DNA from: Candidatus Nomurabacteria bacterium
GTDB lineage: Bacteria > Patescibacteriota > Minisyncoccia > Phycocordibacterales > UBA9973
Direction: 5' to 3'
Length of the DNA stretch: 45,446 bases
Assembly (NCBI GenBank): GCA_943359485.1
Contig: CALRHR010000006.1
Span: 1-45,446 of the forward strand
Every line of letters starts with the position of its first letter. Within the stretch, counting starts at the first letter, position 1. Position numbers and translations under genes: made by a program. Positions 1 through 6,917 of the stretch are shown here, in pieces. The notes beneath the pieces are model-generated. The model searched no databases. It saw only the letters and a program-made list of their open reading frames with translations, and was not told the DNA's origin.

Positions 1-297
1 TCGCAGGACCCCCTCCGTCCTTCGGACACCTCCCCCTTGTCAAGGGGGAGGAAGGGTGGGGGTGTATTGATTGAAAATACAAACTGGATTTCTGGTTTAC
101 CTAGAACCTCGCATCTAGAACCTAGAACCTATACCTGCCAAATTCGCTATCACGGTGAACTCTTGCCCTGTAAAATAATTTGCCAAAGTCCGACTTTGGC
201 AAAAGTGATTTTTGGAAAGCCTGTTATTGTTGCTTCTGGTCAGTCTATTGTTATATATGACAAGAATGTATGTCTGGGTGGTGGGGTGGTGAAATAA
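1..297 (+). CDS. mnmA: tRNA-specific 2-thiouridylase MnmA, C-terminal end (5' truncated by window)
   Basis: The reading frame is open from base 1, so this is the 3' end of a longer gene. The last part matches the C-terminal beta-barrel of MnmA, the enzyme that 2-thiolates U34 of certain tRNAs: a CQIRYHGE block, then a GKPVIVASGQSIVIYD stretch and the terminal CLGGGVV signature. Catalytic parts lie outside the window. The fragment contains three foreign-looking in-frame segments. Bases 8-63 are a repeat family R1 copy, bases 100-130 an R3 copy (encoding a LEPRT motif), and bases 181-201 a palindrome also found in pepN. They fall between recognisable beta-strand blocks, so the protein is probably still functional. 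Identification rests on motif recognition only. Confidence 0.85.
   Translation, partial: SQDPLRPSDTSPLSRGRKGGGVLIENTNWISGLPRTSHLEPRTYTCQIRYHGELLPCKIICQSPTLAKVIFGKPVIVASGQSIVIYDKNVCLGGGVVK
8..63 (+). repeat. Repeat R1, copy 1, inside mnmA
   Basis: Composite inverted repeat: outer arms of ccccctcc/gggtgggggt type, a small gtccttcggac hairpin, and an inner cctccccctt/aagggggagg stem. Related copies lie at 11787-11859, 12315-12352, 20225-20260 and 26531-26597. This copy is translated in frame as part of MnmA. Confidence 0.8.
100..130 (+). repeat. Repeat R3, copy 1, inside mnmA
   Basis: Tandem cctagaacct units. Related copies occur at 29648-29681, 36937-36970 and 45305-45338. Here it is translated as LPRTSHLEPRT between two conserved MnmA blocks. 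Confidence 0.7.
181..201 (+). repeat. 21-nt palindrome P21, copy in mnmA
   Basis: Arms TGCCAAAGTC and GACTTTGGCA around a single central C. The identical 21 nt occurs at 44357-44377 inside pepN, in a gene of opposite orientation. It is translated in both genes. Confidence 0.85.
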
Positions 298-307
298 ATA
301 TTTTTAT

Positions 308-315
308 TGTATAAT
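308..315 (+). promoter_or_regulatory. -10 box of alaS
   Basis: TATAAT at 310-315, eight nt before the alaS ATG. There is no Shine-Dalgarno sequence in the gap, so the mRNA is probably leaderless or nearly so. Confidence 0.55.
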
Positions 316-323
316 TACAGTTT

Positions 324-2222
324 ATGATGCAATCTGATGAAATTAGGTCAAAATTTTTAAAATTTTTTGAAAAACGGGGACACAAGATAATTCCTTCGGC
401 GTCGCTAGTACCATTAAATGACCCGACTACTTTATTTACCGGTTCTGGAATGCAGCCGATGATTCCTTATTTATTGGGTCAACCTCATCCGCTTGGTAAA
501 CGCATTGCAGATTCTCAAAAGTCATTTCGCGCTGTAGATATAGACGAGGTGGGGGATAATCGTCATACTACTTTTTTTGAGATGCTCGGTAACTGGTCCC
601 TTGGAGATTATTTTAAAAAAGAACAAATAGAATGGATGTTTGAATTTTTAATAGAAGAAATCGGAATTGATCCAAAAAAACTTTATATTACTGCTTTTAT
701 AGGTGATGAAAAAAATAATATTCCAAAAGATACTGAAGCAGGAGAAATTTGGAAAAAACTTTTTTCAAAAAAAGAAATAGAGGCAAAAGAAGTGGAAATA
801 GGTAGTGAAGAAAACGGATACAAAGTAGGCATGCAGGGTGGGCGGATTTTTTATTATGATGTAAAGAAAAATTGGTGGAGTCGTGCTGGTATTCCAGACA
901 ATATGCCGTCTGGTGAACCCGGTGGTCCGGATTCGGAAATGTTTTATGAGTTTGCTAATGTAGAACACGATACAAAGTTTGGTGAATTTTGTCACCCGAA
1001 TTGTGATTGTGGGAAGTTTCTGGAAATTGGCAACAATGTTTTTATGGAGTATTTGAAGAATCAGGACGGAACCTTTTCCAAACTTCCACAGCAAAACATA
1101 GACTTTGGTGGGGGGTTGGAGCGCCTAGCTATGGCGGTGAATAATTGTCCAGATATTATAGAAACGAATCATAGATCAATATTAGATTATCTCGAAAAGT
1201 TATCAGGCAAAGTTTACGGTAAAGATAAAGCAGACACTAAAGCTTTTAGAATAATTGCAGATCATTTAAGAGCAGCTGTCTTTTTGATTGCTGATGGGGT
1301 TAGTCCTTCTAATACAGATAAAGGATATTTCGTTAGGAGATTGCTTAGGCGCGCTATATTTAATTGGGATCAATTAGGTATTCAAGGGGAGAATTTATCT
1401 GAACTCGTTGATTCAGCTTTGGATACTTACAAAAATGTTTACCCAGATACTTGTGATAAAAAAGAAAGTATAAAAAATGAAATAATAAAAGAAGAAAACA
1501 AATTCAGAGAGACCCTCGATCGAGGCTTAAAAGAATTTGAAAAAGGTATCGATCCATTTATTTTATTTACTACATATGGATTTCCGATAGAGCTTACTCT
1601 CGAACTGGCAAAAGAAAAAGGTAGAGAAATTGATATAGAAGATTTTAATAAAAAGCTAAAAGCACATGTTATACTTTCTCAGACTTCTTCCGCGGGCATG
1701 TTTAAAGGTGGTTTGGCGAATCATAATGAAAAAACTATTAAGCTTCATACAGCGCATCATTTATTGCTCGCGGGGTTGCAAGCAGTTGTAGATAAAAATA
1801 TAAAACAGAGGGGAAGTAATATTACTGAGGAAAGACTGCGTATGGATTTCCTCTGTGACCACAAACTTACTGATGAGGAAAAAAATAAAGTGGAGGATTG
1901 GGTGAATGATAAAATAAAACTCGGGCTCGATGTTGTGCGAAAAGAAATGCCACTAAAAGAAGCAGAAAAAATTGGCGCAGAAATGGAATTTGGGGCAAAG
2001 TATCCGGAGGTGGTGTCTGTGTATTTTATTAGTCCTTCAGCTTCGCTTCAGGACGATGCTGTTAGCATCGAATTTTGTGGTGGGCCGCATGTCGAGAACA
2101 CTATTGAGCTCAATAGTGTTCGAGATCCCGAAGGTAATCCGAGGGATATAGGTCCCTTTAAGATCCAAAAAGAAGAAGCGGTAGCATCTGGTATTAGGCG
2201 CATTAAAGCTGTATTGTTATAA
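324..2222 (+). CDS. alaS: Alanyl-tRNA synthetase, compact form
   Basis: Class II synthetase that charges tRNA-Ala, with an editing site for misacylated Ser/Gly. The N-terminus has the AlaRS catalytic core (RSKFLKFFEKRGHKIIPSAS, then TLFTGSGMQPMIPY and FFEMLGNWSLGDYFKK). The editing domain keeps its zinc ligands: HTAHH (HxxxH form) and CGGPH (CxxxH). At 632 residues it is much shorter than the usual ~870. The C-Ala domain is absent, and the beta-barrel between the central and editing domains seems missing too, because HTAHH follows soon after the GFPIELTLELAKEKG block. Two palindrome-rich in-frame inserts (2032-2070 and 2096-2121) flank the CGGPH motif. ATG 324 or 327 both fit; I use the first. 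The gene follows mnmA by 26 nt with its own -10 box. Confidence 0.97.
   Translation: MMQSDEIRSKFLKFFEKRGHKIIPSASLVPLNDPTTLFTGSGMQPMIPYLLGQPHPLGKRIADSQKSFRAVDIDEVGDNRHTTFFEMLGNWSLGDYFKKEQIEWMFEFLIEEIGIDPKKLYITAFIGDEKNNIPKDTEAGEIWKKLFSKKEIEAKEVEIGSEENGYKVGMQGGRIFYYDVKKNWWSRAGIPDNMPSGEPGGPDSEMFYEFANVEHDTKFGEFCHPNCDCGKFLEIGNNVFMEYLKNQDGTFSKLPQQNIDFGGGLERLAMAVNNCPDIIETNHRSILDYLEKLSGKVYGKDKADTKAFRIIADHLRAAVFLIADGVSPSNTDKGYFVRRLLRRAIFNWDQLGIQGENLSELVDSALDTYKNVYPDTCDKKESIKNEIIKEENKFRETLDRGLKEFEKGIDPFILFTTYGFPIELTLELAKEKGREIDIEDFNKKLKAHVILSQTSSAGMFKGGLANHNEKTIKLHTAHHLLLAGLQAVVDKNIKQRGSNITEERLRMDFLCDHKLTDEEKNKVEDWVNDKIKLGLDVVRKEMPLKEAEKIGAEMEFGAKYPEVVSVYFISPSASLQDDAVSIEFCGGPHVENTIELNSVRDPEGNPRDIGPFKIQKEEAVASGIRRIKAVLL
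2032..2070 (+). repeat. Palindromic insert (R5-like plus small hairpin) inside alaS
   Basis: GTCCTTCAGC/GCTTCAGGAC-type imperfect hairpin (2032-2054), directly followed by CGATGCT-GTT-AGCATCG (2054-2070). It encodes about ten extra residues just before the EFCGGPH zinc motif. Confidence 0.6.
2096..2121 (+). repeat. 26-bp perfect palindrome inside alaS
   Basis: Arms GAACACTATTGAG and CTCAATAGTGTTC abut without a spacer. It is translated within an insert of about 13 residues directly after CGGPHV in the editing domain. Confidence 0.85.
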
Positions 2223-2252
2223 ATTATTTTTTTAATTTGTATTTGTTTTTTG

Positions 2253-2261
2253 TGGTATAAT
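2253..2261 (+). promoter_or_regulatory. Extended -10 promoter of the PilM/FtsA-like gene
   Basis: TGGTATAAT, a perfect extended -10, ends five nt before the ATG at 2267. A start site 6-9 nt downstream of the -10 would give a leaderless mRNA. Confidence 0.65.
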
Positions 2262-2266
2262 AGTGT

Positions 2267-3457
2267 ATGGGAATTTTTTCTGGGAATAGAAAGAAAGATG
2301 AATTAGTACTGGTTTTTGATATCGGTTCTTCTTCCGTAGGAGGGGCATTTTTTGTGGCGCAGAAGTCTGGAGTTCCTAAGGTGATCAAGACTTTTTCGGA
2401 GCCAATAGTCATGAAGGAATCTGTAGATGCCTCAAAATTCATGTCTTCTGCTCTTAAGTCTCTAGAAACTGTAGCCAAAAATGCTTTTGATGTAAAGCTT
2501 GGCGCACCATCGAAGATTTTTTGTATTTTGGGTTCGCCTTGGCATATTTCTCAAACTAGGGTTATAAACTTCGAAAAAAATACCCCCTTTGTATTTACAT
2601 CAAAGTTTGCTGACGATTTAATTCAAAAAGAAATAAATCTTTTTAAAGCAGATTATCTATTAAAATACAAAAGCACGGAGGAAAAGGTTCGTCTGATTGA
2701 GCTTCAGATCATCAAGACTATGCTAAATGGCTACGAAACGCCCCAACCCCTCGGGCAGAAAGTCACAGAACTTGAAATGGCTGTATTTCTTTCACTTTCC
2801 GAAGAACAAGTTTTAAAAAAAATAGAAGATACGATAAATATAAATTTTAATATCAAAAATATAAAATTTTGCTCTTTTTTGTTGTCTTCTTTTGTTGCAG
2901 TCCGAGATGCGTACATAAATCAAGAAAATTTTCTTTTAATTGATATTAGCGGAGAGATGACGGATATAGCTATGGCAAAAAAGAATACTCTTCGTGAGTC
3001 GGTTTCTTTCCCACTAGGATTTAATTTTATTGTTCGCGGAGTAGCTACCGCTCTGGGCTCTTCATTTGATGAGGCTAAATCATTCATTGCTCTTTTAAAA
3101 GATGGGCATGCAACAGTAGAGATGGCAAAAAAAATCGACCCTATTATAAATAAATTGCAGATGGAGTGGTTGGTAAAATTCCAAGAATCTTTAGCCAATC
3201 TTTCCAATGATATATCTATTCCGTCGACTATTTTCATGGTTGTGGAAAGGGACTTGGCAGACTTTTTTCGTCACACGATTGAAATTGAGCAATTTAATCA
3301 ATACACTCTCACTGAGTCAAAGTTTAAAGTTATTTTATTGGGTACGGAAGTTTTTCACGACAAAGTGATAGTGGAGAAAAATGTAAACTATGACCTTAGT
3401 TGTGTTATAGATGCGATTTACATTAATAGTTTTTTGTCCACCTCGAGTAAAAGGTAA
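2267..3457 (+). CDS. Actin-fold (SHS2/PilM/FtsA-like) ATPase
   Basis: 396-residue protein with the two-lobed actin-like ATPase layout. Phosphate-1 loop LVFDIGSSSVGG lies at residues 14-25, and phosphate-2 loop FLLIDISGEMTDIAM at 222-236. The middle, with ELEMAVFLSLSEEQV around residue 168, resembles the SHS2 region of PilM or FtsA. PilM acts on the cytoplasmic side of type IV pilus assembly and FtsA tethers the division ring; no other pilus or division gene is in the window, so the choice is open. The gene downstream starts 9 nt after this stop and encodes a one-pass membrane protein with a large outer domain. The pair probably works as a cytoplasmic ATPase with its membrane partner (inference). 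The start is fixed by the extended -10 five nt upstream. Confidence 0.75.
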   Translation: MGIFSGNRKKDELVLVFDIGSSSVGGAFFVAQKSGVPKVIKTFSEPIVMKESVDASKFMSSALKSLETVAKNAFDVKLGAPSKIFCILGSPWHISQTRVINFEKNTPFVFTSKFADDLIQKEINLFKADYLLKYKSTEEKVRLIELQIIKTMLNGYETPQPLGQKVTELEMAVFLSLSEEQVLKKIEDTININFNIKNIKFCSFLLSSFVAVRDAYINQENFLLIDISGEMTDIAMAKKNTLRESVSFPLGFNFIVRGVATALGSSFDEAKSFIALLKDGHATVEMAKKIDPIINKLQMEWLVKFQESLANLSNDISIPSTIFMVVERDLADFFRHTIEIEQFNQYTLTESKFKVILLGTEVFHDKVIVEKNVNYDLSCVIDAIYINSFLSTSSKR

Positions 3458-3466
3458 CATATTTTT

Positions 3467-4777
3467 ATGCCTAAAAATTTATTTCAAGATATGGTGAAGG
3501 TCAAGCGAGAAAGTAAGAGTGTGAACAAGGGCACTTTGGGTGCTACTCGCATCGAGGCTAAAGAAACGCCTAGCTCCATGGTTATTCCACAAGAAGAAAA
3601 AATGACCCCAATAAAACAAAAAATAAAAGAAAATGACGGTTCTCAGCGTACCTCATCTGTATTTTGGATTATAGCAGGTGTGTGCCTACTGTTTTTCATT
3701 TTTGCTCTTTCTTATTTATTCTCACAAGCCACGGTTACAGTAAATCCTAAAACAGAAAGTTTTGCTTTGAATGAAAATTTCTCCGCCAGTCTTGATGGGG
3801 GAGAGGATGTTTTGTCTTTTGATTTAGTGGTTCTTTCCGGAGAAGAACAAAAAATAGTACAAATCACAGAAGTTGAGGATGTTTCAAAGAAAGCAGAAGG
3901 CATGGTGGTGCTTTACAATTCTTTTAGTTCTGTAGCACAGAAGCTTGATATAAATACTAGATTGGAAGGATCGAATAATAAAATCTATAAAACTGAGAAA
4001 GCAGTAACTATTCCAGGCATAACGGCAGATGGTAAACCAGGTTCGGTTGAAGTAAAAGTTTTTGCCGCCGAGGCGGGCGGGGAATACAATAGCGCCCCGC
4101 TTGATTTTAAAATACTTGGTTTTAAAGGAACACCCAAATACGCAAAGTTTTATGGCAGAAGCAAAGAAGCACTTACGCTAGGATTTATAGGAAAATCTCC
4201 CATTGTGTCCGAAAGTCAAAAAGCAAGTATCATGGGTGAGCTCAAAGCAAACCTCCAGATAAAACTTTTTAAAAAGGCAACAGACCAGATTCCGAGCGGA
4301 TTTATTTTATTTAAAGATGCGGTATTTCTTAATATTGATGAAGAAAATACTGTTGTCGCTTCTTTAGAAAATACAGCAGCTCTTAAATTAAAGGGTACGC
4401 TGTACGGCATTATTTTTAATGAGAAAAAAATAACTGAAAAAATAGCAAAAATTAAAATTAACATGCATGATGAAAGTGGTATCTATATGTCCAATATCAG
4501 AGATCTAGTATTCTCTCTGTCTAGTAAAGATAGCACCACACTTGCAGATATCGAAAATATTATTTTTAATATATCAGGAGATGCTAAGATTGTTCATAAG
4601 GTGGATACAGTGAAACTAGTCAAAGATATTTTAAGCGTGTCTAAAAAAGAATTCAACCAGGTATTATTAAAGTACCCGAACATCGATTCTGCTGATCTAT
4701 TGCTTAGTCCTTTCTGGAAGAGGTCCATTCCTGATAAAATAAAAAAGATAAAAGTAATCGTCAATTATCCAGAGTAA
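3467..4777 (+). CDS. Single-pass membrane protein with large extracytoplasmic domain (baseplate-J-like region)
   Basis: 436 residues: a basic, hydrophilic N-terminal tail of about 64 residues, one transmembrane helix (residues 65-86, FWIIAGVCLLFFIFALSYLF), then a large beta-rich outer domain. The stretch from about residue 145, with GMVVLYNSFSS, TRLEGSNNKIYKTEKAVTIPG and AEAGGEYNSAPLDF, resembles a module seen in baseplate-J-like and related Gram-positive envelope proteins. I know no defined function. It sits 9 nt after the PilM/FtsA-like gene in the same direction, so co-transcription is likely and a cell-envelope role is the best guess. A PilN-like partner is an alternative, but the outer domain is far larger than PilN. 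Confidence 0.6.
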   Translation: MPKNLFQDMVKVKRESKSVNKGTLGATRIEAKETPSSMVIPQEEKMTPIKQKIKENDGSQRTSSVFWIIAGVCLLFFIFALSYLFSQATVTVNPKTESFALNENFSASLDGGEDVLSFDLVVLSGEEQKIVQITEVEDVSKKAEGMVVLYNSFSSVAQKLDINTRLEGSNNKIYKTEKAVTIPGITADGKPGSVEVKVFAAEAGGEYNSAPLDFKILGFKGTPKYAKFYGRSKEALTLGFIGKSPIVSESQKASIMGELKANLQIKLFKKATDQIPSGFILFKDAVFLNIDEENTVVASLENTAALKLKGTLYGIIFNEKKITEKIAKIKINMHDESGIYMSNIRDLVFSLSSKDSTTLADIENIIFNISGDAKIVHKVDTVKLVKDILSVSKKEFNQVLLKYPNIDSADLLLSPFWKRSIPDKIKKIKVIVNYPE

Positions 4778-4807
4778 AACTTATTGATCCGTCAGGTCGA
4801 CAAATGC

Positions 4808-4836
4808 TTGACTCTAATCCTATATTTTACTATAGT
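4808..4836 (+). promoter_or_regulatory. Sigma-70 type promoter of infA
   Basis: TTGACT (4808-4813) and TATAGT (4831-4836), with a 17-bp spacer. It lies 12 nt upstream of ATG 4849, so a more upstream in-frame ATG at 4804 would sit before the promoter and is unlikely to be used. It probably drives the infA-rpmJ-ribosomal protein run. Confidence 0.75.
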
Positions 4837-4848
4837 TACAATCTATAC

Positions 4849-5133
4849 ATGAGTGACTCAAAAAAAGAAAAATTGCTGACAGTGCGGGGGGTTGTCACTG
4901 AAGCTTTGCCTTCTACATTGTTTAGGGTAGAAATAGAGAATCTCGAACCATCCCGCCAGGGTGGGATTGATGGGGTAGAAAAAACTGAAGAAAGTTTTGA
5001 TGAAAAAAAAGAAATTTTAGCGTATCTTTCCGGGAAAATGCGTATGCACAGGATTAAGGTTTTAATAGGAGATTTCGTCGAAATAGTACTTGATCCATAT
5101 GGTGGTAAGGGGAGGATAATCAAGAGGTTGTAA
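4849..5133 (+). CDS. infA: Translation initiation factor IF-1 with internal insertion
   Basis: IF-1 binds the 30S A site during initiation. The OB-fold sequence is clear on both sides of an insert: TVRGVVTEALPSTLFRVEIEN (residues 11-31) and ILAYLSGKMRMHRIKVLIGD (56-75), ending with YGGKGRIIKR. Residues about 32-55 have no counterpart in ordinary IF-1, which runs directly from the EN turn into the next strand, so this protein is 94 residues instead of about 72. The insert falls in a beta-turn and is very acidic and polar. Its DNA includes short inverted arms ATCCC/GGGAT (4950-4967). The start at 4849 is chosen because a consensus promoter lies between it and the upstream ATG at 4804. It heads the ribosomal protein/rpoA cluster, a common place for infA. 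Confidence 0.93.
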   Translation: MSDSKKEKLLTVRGVVTEALPSTLFRVEIENLEPSRQGGIDGVEKTEESFDEKKEILAYLSGKMRMHRIKVLIGDFVEIVLDPYGGKGRIIKRL

Positions 5134-5238
5134 TTTTATTAATAATAGTGTATGATATTTCTTGTAGTCAAATTTGGTTTTTAATAAAGTAAATATGTAA
5201 AAAAATAAGGGTTTTTTCCTTGTTTTTTGTTTTATTGT

Positions 5239-5349
5239 ATGAAAATTAAGTCAGCTGTAAAAAAAATTTGTGATAATTGTAAAATAGTTCGAAGAGCTAG
5301 GCATTTGCGTATTATTTGTTCAAATCCTAAACATAAACAAAAACAATAA
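5239..5349 (+). CDS. rpmJ: Ribosomal protein L36 (bL36)
   Basis: A 36-residue basic protein, [15 protein letters not shown] at the start and SNPKHKQKQ at the end. It has the zinc knuckle of the C+ form of L36: Cys11, Cys14, Cys27 and His32. L36 is a late-assembling 50S protein that stabilises 23S rRNA. It lies between infA and rpsM, the canonical position, and its stop is 2 nt from the rpsM start. The 105-nt stretch before it (5134-5238) is very AT-rich, has no gene, and contains a TATGAT near 5151; I see no convincing terminator there. Confidence 0.95.
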   Translation: MKIKSAVKKICDNCKIVRRARHLRIICSNPKHKQKQ

Positions 5350-5351
5350 TT

Positions 5352-5732
5352 ATGAGAATTCTTGGAATCACAGTACCAAATGAAAAAAGACTCGAAGTCG
5401 GCTTGACTGTCCTCTATGGTATTGGTGTTCCTAGAGCTCGCAAGATTTTAGATCAAGTTGGGATAGGTCGTGGTAAACAGGCTAAAGATTTGACCGCAGA
5501 CGAAGAAAACAAAATTCGTATGGTTATTGAAAAAATCCCGATAGAGGGAAATTTGAAAAGAGAAATAGCTGGAAATATAAAAAGACTGAAAGATATAAAA
5601 AGTTATCGAGGCATTCGCCACATGAAGAGGTTGCCGGTTCGCGGACAGCGAACGAAGACGAATTCCCGAACCGTCAGAGGTAATGTCAGGAAAACAATGG
5701 CTTCCGGAAAGAGAAAGGAAAGTAAGACTTAA
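5352..5732 (+). CDS. rpsM: Ribosomal protein S13 (uS13)
   Basis: 126 residues. S13 sits in the 30S head and contacts tRNA and the 50S bridge. The sequence has the family pattern: RILGITVPNEKRLEVGLTVLYGIG at the start (helix-two-turn-helix follows), then IEGNLKREIAGNIKRLKDI and the conserved basic RGIRHMKRLPVRGQRTKTNSRT tail that reaches towards P-site tRNA. Length is normal. It starts 2 nt after rpmJ and ends 6 nt before rpsK, so the genes are surely one transcript. Nothing unusual. Confidence 0.98.
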   Translation: MRILGITVPNEKRLEVGLTVLYGIGVPRARKILDQVGIGRGKQAKDLTADEENKIRMVIEKIPIEGNLKREIAGNIKRLKDIKSYRGIRHMKRLPVRGQRTKTNSRTVRGNVRKTMASGKRKESKT

Positions 5733-5738
5733 ATAAAA

Positions 5739-6185
5739 ATGGGAAAAACAAAAATCACAACTGAATCAGGAGAAGTCAAGAAAGAAATCTCTGCCGAAGG
5801 TGTGGAGAAGAAGGCTCCGTCCAAGGCTTCAAAAAAGAAAGTCATTTCCGGGGTTTTGCACATTGATGCCACTTTTAACAATACCAAAGTTCTTTTTTCT
5901 GATAAGCTTGGTAATACATTGTTTTGGGGAAGTGCGGGGGCGATGGGTTTCAGGGGAGCAAAAAAAGGAACTCCATTCGCAGCTTCTAAAGTAGGTGATG
6001 TTATTGGTAGTAAGGCAGCGATGCTTGGAGTCAAGGACGCGGATGTGGTCGTGCTCGGAGTTGGATCTGGGAGAGAGCCAGCTATTCGGGCATTTATGGC
6101 TCACGGGATTGAGGTTACTAGTATCGCCGATGCGACACCGGTACCTCACAATGGTCCAAAGGCAAAGAAGCCTCGAAGAGTTTAA
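5739..6185 (+). CDS. rpsK: Ribosomal protein S11 (uS11)
   Basis: 148 residues. S11 lies on the 30S platform near the mRNA exit. The core from about residue 38 is typical: GVLHIDATFNNTKVLFSDKLGN, then SAGAMGFRGAKKGTPFAASKV, and the C-terminal DATPVPHNGPKAKKPRRV. The first ~35 residues form a Lys/Glu/Ser-rich extension longer than in E. coli S11 and are probably disordered. The ATG at 5739 is the only good start between rpsM and the core. It is followed by an 84-nt gap occupied by repeat R2, then rpsD. Confidence 0.98.
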   Translation: MGKTKITTESGEVKKEISAEGVEKKAPSKASKKKVISGVLHIDATFNNTKVLFSDKLGNTLFWGSAGAMGFRGAKKGTPFAASKVGDVIGSKAAMLGVKDADVVVLGVGSGREPAIRAFMAHGIEVTSIADATPVPHNGPKAKKPRRV

Positions 6186-6191
6186 TTAATA

Positions 6192-6267
6192 GCTAACTAG
6201 GCCCTAGGCCTTAGGCATTAGCAAGAAAAAATGCTAACGCCTAGAGCCTAGAGCCTAAAGCCTAGAA
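6192..6267 (+). repeat. Repeat R2, copy a, between rpsK and rpsD
   Basis: Inverted repeat built of cctag/taggc units: TAGGCATTAGCA pairs (one mismatch) with TGCTAACGCCTA across an A-rich loop, flanked by further gagcctag/ctaggcc units. Copies b and c precede dnaK and dnaJ. It ends two to three nt before the rpsD ATG, so it forms the rpsD translation-initiation leader. Confidence 0.85.
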
Positions 6268-6269
6268 TT

Positions 6270-6875
6270 ATGATAAGTAAACCAAAATTTAAAATCTGTA
6301 GAAGGCTCGGTCCGGGGGTGTATGACAAATGTCAGACTGCTAAATTTTCTGCTACATCAGGAAAGTTTGCTGGTCCTGGAGCGCGTCGTCCTAAAGCTCT
6401 GTCTGAGTATGGCATGCAGCTTATCGAGAAACAGAAAATAAGATTTTCATACGGAATATCTGAGCGACAGCTTTCAAATTATGTTAAAAAAGCTTCTCAT
6501 ATTAAGGGCGCCGGAACTGCCGAGAAACTTTATGAAGAACTTGAATCTCGTTTGGATAATGCAATTTACAGGATGGGTCTAGCCCCTAGTCGCAGAGCAG
6601 CTAGACAGATGGTTTCTCATGGACACTTTGTCGTTGGTAGTACTAAGGTCACTATTCCGTCCTATGAATTAAAACCGGGAGATGTGGTAAAAATTCGTGA
6701 AGGTTCCAAGGGAAAGAAAATTTTTGATAACCTTGTAACGATACTAAAAGATTACAATTCTCCAGCATGGGTAAATTTTGATGTAAATATCCTAGAGGGA
6801 AAAGTTTTAGATAAACCAAAAAACACAGAGAGTTTCCTTGATTTAAATGCGGTACTTGAATTTTATAGTCGTTAA
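6270..6875 (+). CDS. rpsD: Ribosomal protein S4 (uS4)
   Basis: 201 residues. S4 is a primary 16S rRNA binder and in many bacteria a translational repressor of its operon. The N-terminal region has FKICRRLG, then PGARRPKALSEYGMQLIEKQKIRFSYG, and the S4 RNA-binding domain follows with ESRLDNAIYRMGLAPSRRAARQMVSHGHFVV. Of the possible N-terminal zinc Cys residues I see only two (in FKICRR and DKCQT), so this looks like a non-zinc form. The leader directly before the ATG is a repeat R2 hairpin, which could influence initiation. It precedes rpoA, the usual alpha-operon order. Confidence 0.98.
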   Translation: MISKPKFKICRRLGPGVYDKCQTAKFSATSGKFAGPGARRPKALSEYGMQLIEKQKIRFSYGISERQLSNYVKKASHIKGAGTAEKLYEELESRLDNAIYRMGLAPSRRAARQMVSHGHFVVGSTKVTIPSYELKPGDVVKIREGSKGKKIFDNLVTILKDYNSPAWVNFDVNILEGKVLDKPKNTESFLDLNAVLEFYSR

Positions 6876-6917
6876 ATTTTTAAAATTTTTTATTATTAAT
6901 CGTAAAAAAATATTATT

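Noticed and set aside
100-130. CRISPR-like array made of cctagaacct units
   Set aside because: Units are contiguous and lack spacers; no cas genes in the window, so it is a simple repeat.
765-1094. Long minus-strand open frame inside alaS
   Set aside because: It is a shadow of a strongly conserved synthetase gene and has no similarity to any protein I know.
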